Part shown: positions 61,331-64,000 of the stretch, piece by piece
How the letters are laid out: every line of letters begins with the position of its first letter
Numbering within the stretch: position 1 is the stretch's first letter
Assembly: GCA_004794785.1 (NCBI GenBank)
Contig: SJOL01007501.1
Span: 304,523 to 368,522, forward strand
DNA length: 64,000 nt
Source: Opisthorchis felineus
Lineage: Eukaryota; Platyhelminthes; Trematoda; Opisthorchiida; Opisthorchiidae
Direction of reading: 5' to 3'
Translations under genes and position numbers: made by a program
Notes under the pieces: generated by a model
The model's input: only the letters and a program-made list of their open reading frames with translations
Database searches by the model: none
What the model was told of the DNA's origin: nothing

Positions 61331-62461
61331 TTTCAGAGTTTTCGGTGAAAACCTATTTGTTTTAGAACTATGCCCTGACAGAGTGAGTCAGTAATTGTTG
61401 ACTGAAACTTTCTGTCAATAAAGTTTCGGTGCGGGGTCTTCGGTCGCTTGTTCTGACATAAGTCGCTCCGATACCAACATTCACCTGTCTGAAGTGTTGT
61501 ATTACGTTGCACATATTGAGGCCAAACCAGGTCTGCTTGCTGCTTATCAGGATAGGGGGGAGAAGAAATTTGTAACCTGAGAGCACCACATCCGAATCTG
61601 TAAACGTCGCACATTTCCAATATGCCTTAGAAGTTGCTAGTGTTTAGACCAATGGAGTGGCCTTAATGATGTTATGCGGCATTTTAAGCACTCAACAAGA
61701 TGTATTGGGAATTGCTTGCAGAACAGACCGAAACTGGCTATAAATTTAGCAAACGGTTAACTTGACTGATCTTTTGAGATTGAATGCTCTACAGCGAACA
61801 TCAGTGGACAAATTTGTGAGAACGGTGTGGTCTCATTATTATTTCACAAACGTCTAGCTAACCGGCTCTCAATGAAAGCATAAAAATACCGGCAAAGTTA
61901 CATCAATGGAACGCTGCTTTTGGCTATATTGAGTGTCAGTGAATAGAGGCTGAATGTTGAATGTTTATCTGAACAATAACAAAGCTCCAAATCTTGTAGA
62001 TTTTGAAAGCCCGTGGAGCCCTGATGAACATGAACCGGTTGGTTTGAGGTTTTCAGTTTTTCATTGTCAGCGACAGTAAACCAATTTCAATCGTCTGTGA
62101 CTGGTTAAAGTTTGTTTGCGTAATCTTATTCATCCACCAGTATGTTACTCAAAGCTTTGTCTGGCCGGCATACAATGAAAAATCTATGTTGTTTTTGTCT
62201 TTACCACATTCCAAGGATTTCTTTTCACTGATCCATTTTTAACTGCGCGATACTGTTGATACTGACAACAGCAGCTTCAAAATGCTAAAGTCCCCCGGAA
62301 ATTGAGACAATATTCCACAAGCTTGGCTGAGTTTAAGGTCCCGGACTAACCCCAGCTCAATTTCTGTCATCTACAAAACTTAAAACCAAGTGATACTTCC
62401 CCAGAGAGATGAGAGAAATCTGAGATGAAAACCAGATGATGTATAAAGACCCTCGTTAACT

Positions 62462-62638
62462 GTCGTTCATCAAACTAGATCAAAAATGACACTCAGTGCA
62501 TTTGTGGTTGATTCTTAAGGCAGAGCGGCTTTAGTAAAAACGGCTTTAGTTCTTGTCTCCACCGATTTGCTTTCCCCGTCGGACAACTACAAGCAATTTC
62601 GTCCAAACCATCGCAATTTTGACCCTCACTATATCACG
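62462..62638 (+). repeat. Dispersed copy of the 61-kb repeat
   Basis: GTCGTTCATCAAACTAGATC, ACTCAGTGCATTTGTGGTTG, CCACCGATTTGCTTTCCCCG and CACTATATCAC match 61068-61236 in order. This copy carries a short internal tandem (GGCTTTAGTAAAAACGGCTT). Confidence 0.6.
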
Positions 62639-63333
62639 TCAACACGTATAGATCTTTCTATAATCAAACGTTATTGCAAAATCTACATTCGGTTTTGAAA
62701 TACATGAGTCACCGATTAGGGATACGATTTAATGCACAGTCCTGGATGCACGACATTGACTCTACCCATACCGTACGGCTATTGGTCAATGGATCAAATT
62801 CATCTATCTGTGGCAGTCATAATACCCTTCGGCGGTAATAAAATGAAGAACGAACTTCCTTCGCTCCTAGAGAAATCAGAATAATCTCGGAATCTGGATG
62901 TTTATACCCCAATTTATGGGTTTTATCATCTCAATCCTGTCGCGAAAAGCCCAAATGAAGCATGCCAATTATGTTGTTAATTACGCTACTTACAAACCAT
63001 CAGTAACTAAGTGTTTCAAATGGTTTTCGAAGACCTACGCGATGCTTCCGCCTTACGGTCTACTCTGTGACTGAGTTGCGCCAGAATGGGTTCCACATTC
63101 TCACTGCTGAGTCTATAGAAATCGCGTTTTTGTCATTTATGCCAACTCTTAATCACTTTCTAGCGAGAAGTAACCAGAAGTCTGCTCATCTCAGTCATTT
63201 TCTTTAGGTAAGATCTTGCTTATGACGGGACATGGGAAGCAAACAAAGTTTTGCTACACTCGCTAACGTAAATTATCTTCCCACGCTGATGTCATGGGCT
63301 GACTCGATCCCTGATGTTTCTTCCCCTTTTCAG

Positions 63334-63715
63334 GCTGAGCGAAGTTCCAGCCCACTTTTTGGGTATGCCCAAAAACCAATCACCATCAGACAAAACCTCG
63401 ACCGCACCATCGTGCTCCACCCCTGACTGCACAGCAGACTGTTCGTCAGTTTCCTCTACTTCATCGTCTAGCTCAACCGCAAAGAGATTGCGCATCAAAT
63501 TTGCCAACCGCCTGAACGCGCCAACCGATGCTATCGCTGCGCTTGCAGCTGGTGTGCGGACTAGTTTCATGACATCCTTCAAGACTTTGTCTGCTGTTAG
63601 TGAATCAAAGCTCACTTCATCTAATTTATTTACACACTCATCCACCTCTCCATTACCTACAAGATCCCCAAGCCCCTCTCCAGATCATAATTCGGCTGCC
63701 ACTTCGAAGTTGTAG
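63334..63715 (+). CDS. Terminal exon of the unrecognised gene
   Basis: The acceptor is TTCCCCTTTTCAG|GCTGAG; one leading base completes Ser with the TC from 46812-46813. The frame runs 127 codons to TAG at 63713-63715. Residues are Ser/Thr/Pro-rich (SSVSSTSSSSSTAK) around a basic helical core (KRLRIKFANRLN, then ALAAGVRTSFMTSFKTL), ending in SPLPTRSPSPSPDHNSAATS. It looks like a mostly disordered C-terminus with one helix. The minus strand is also open over most of this interval (63292-63645), but the plus frame is preferred because of the splice-phase fit. Confidence 0.65.
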
Positions 63716-64000
63716 AGCACTGTAGAATATTTTGTAGATTAGATATATTTTTGTTTATTTCGACGCTTGCCTAGTCTGCCCATCCCCCAGTATCTTCACA
63801 CTTCTTTCGAACAGCCACATCGCGTAAACCATCACCACCACCATCCCACCAAATAATCAGATTTCCGGACATTTTCACATTCCCTTCTTTGTTGTTCATT
63901 GTTCTTCAATCTTGAAGATCGGACGGGATCAAGTTTGTTGCACAAACTTCCTTCTCAGAACTGCTCTTCGTACACCCTTCATTCCAATCTGACGGTAGCA
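63716..64000 (+). other. Probable 3' untranslated region and flank
   Basis: It follows the TAG stop. I see no canonical AATAAA; A/T-rich words (TAGATATATTTTTGTTTATT near 63739, AAATAATC near 63852) could serve a variant signal. A CCATCACCACCACCATCCC run lies near 63828-63846. Confidence 0.35.

Larger units (their letters stand above)
46814..63333 (+). other. Large intron (16.5 kb)
   Basis: Bounded by GTGAGT and TTCCCCTTTTCAG with matching phase. Named contents: trinucleotide-like repeats near 47772-47800 and 51858-51882, paired hairpins at 49823-49892, a PLE palindrome at 57395-57550, and a ~288-bp repeat at 60947-62638. I support nothing in 47.9-49.8, 50.0-51.8, 52-57.3 and 57.6-60.9 kb. 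Extra small exons cannot be excluded. Confidence 0.5.

Noticed and set aside
63292..63645. A 117-codon minus-strand open frame opposite the terminal exon
   Set aside because: It is the shadow of a Ser/Thr-rich plus-strand exon whose splice phase fits the rest of the gene.

Overview
This window reads as eukaryotic, intron-rich and transposon-rich DNA. The best guess is a digenean flatworm (fluke). Reasons: one gene broken into short exons by introns of 2.5 to 22 kb; Penelope-like elements (PLEs) with hammerhead-type ribozyme motifs; tRNA-headed SINE-like repeats with a hammerhead-like core of the kind known from schistosomes; and base composition that looks less AT-rich than Schistosoma. The taxon is an inference. 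I see no bacterial operon, rRNA, intact tRNA or CRISPR array.

Gene content. The only host gene I can support lies on the + strand and is the 3' part of a larger gene. Five exons are proposed: 5925-6356, 28184-28725, 31250-31560, 46559-46813 and 63334-63715. Each is bounded by an AG acceptor and a GT donor, and the reading phases fit at all four junctions (1+2, 0+0, 2+1, 2+1). Spliced in this order they give one open frame of 639 codons ending in TAG at 63713-63715. I do not recognise the product. It is helix-rich in the middle and Ser/Thr/Pro-rich at both ends. Its 5' end lies outside the window. Nearly everything else is intron.

Mobile DNA. (1) Just upstream of the first exon, at 4445-5860, sits a compact, recent PLE derivative. 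Two 484-bp inverted pseudo-LTRs, differing at 5 positions by my count, flank a GIY-YIG endonuclease fragment with no reverse transcriptase. Each arm holds a hammerhead-like ribozyme (4505-4544 minus, 5735-5774 plus), a TATA box and four GCCAATCA boxes. (2) Older copies of this family lie at 17.5, 37.0/37.7, 38.3, 40.1 and 57.4 kb; several are head-to-head fusions. (3) A second family at 1.7-2.1, 32.8, 35.1 and 45.1 kb also carries a hammerhead motif and also occurs head-to-head. (4) A tRNA-headed SINE-like family with a hammerhead-like core lies at 2.8, 23.5, 32.4, 37.9 and 38.2 kb; the 38.2 kb copy is interrupted inside its ribozyme core by a PLE fragment. (5) Minor items: a decayed Tc1/mariner-like transposase start, an LTR-like end, a tandem duplication in decayed coding-like sequence, and a ~288-bp repeat near 61 kb.

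Most notable feature: three unrelated repeat families in one locus share a type-I hammerhead layout in which stem III is a tiny self-complementary sequence (ACGT, ACCGGT, ACAGCTGT). That layout would favour cleavage as a dimer. One ribozyme pair lies within about 150 bp of a host 3' splice site.
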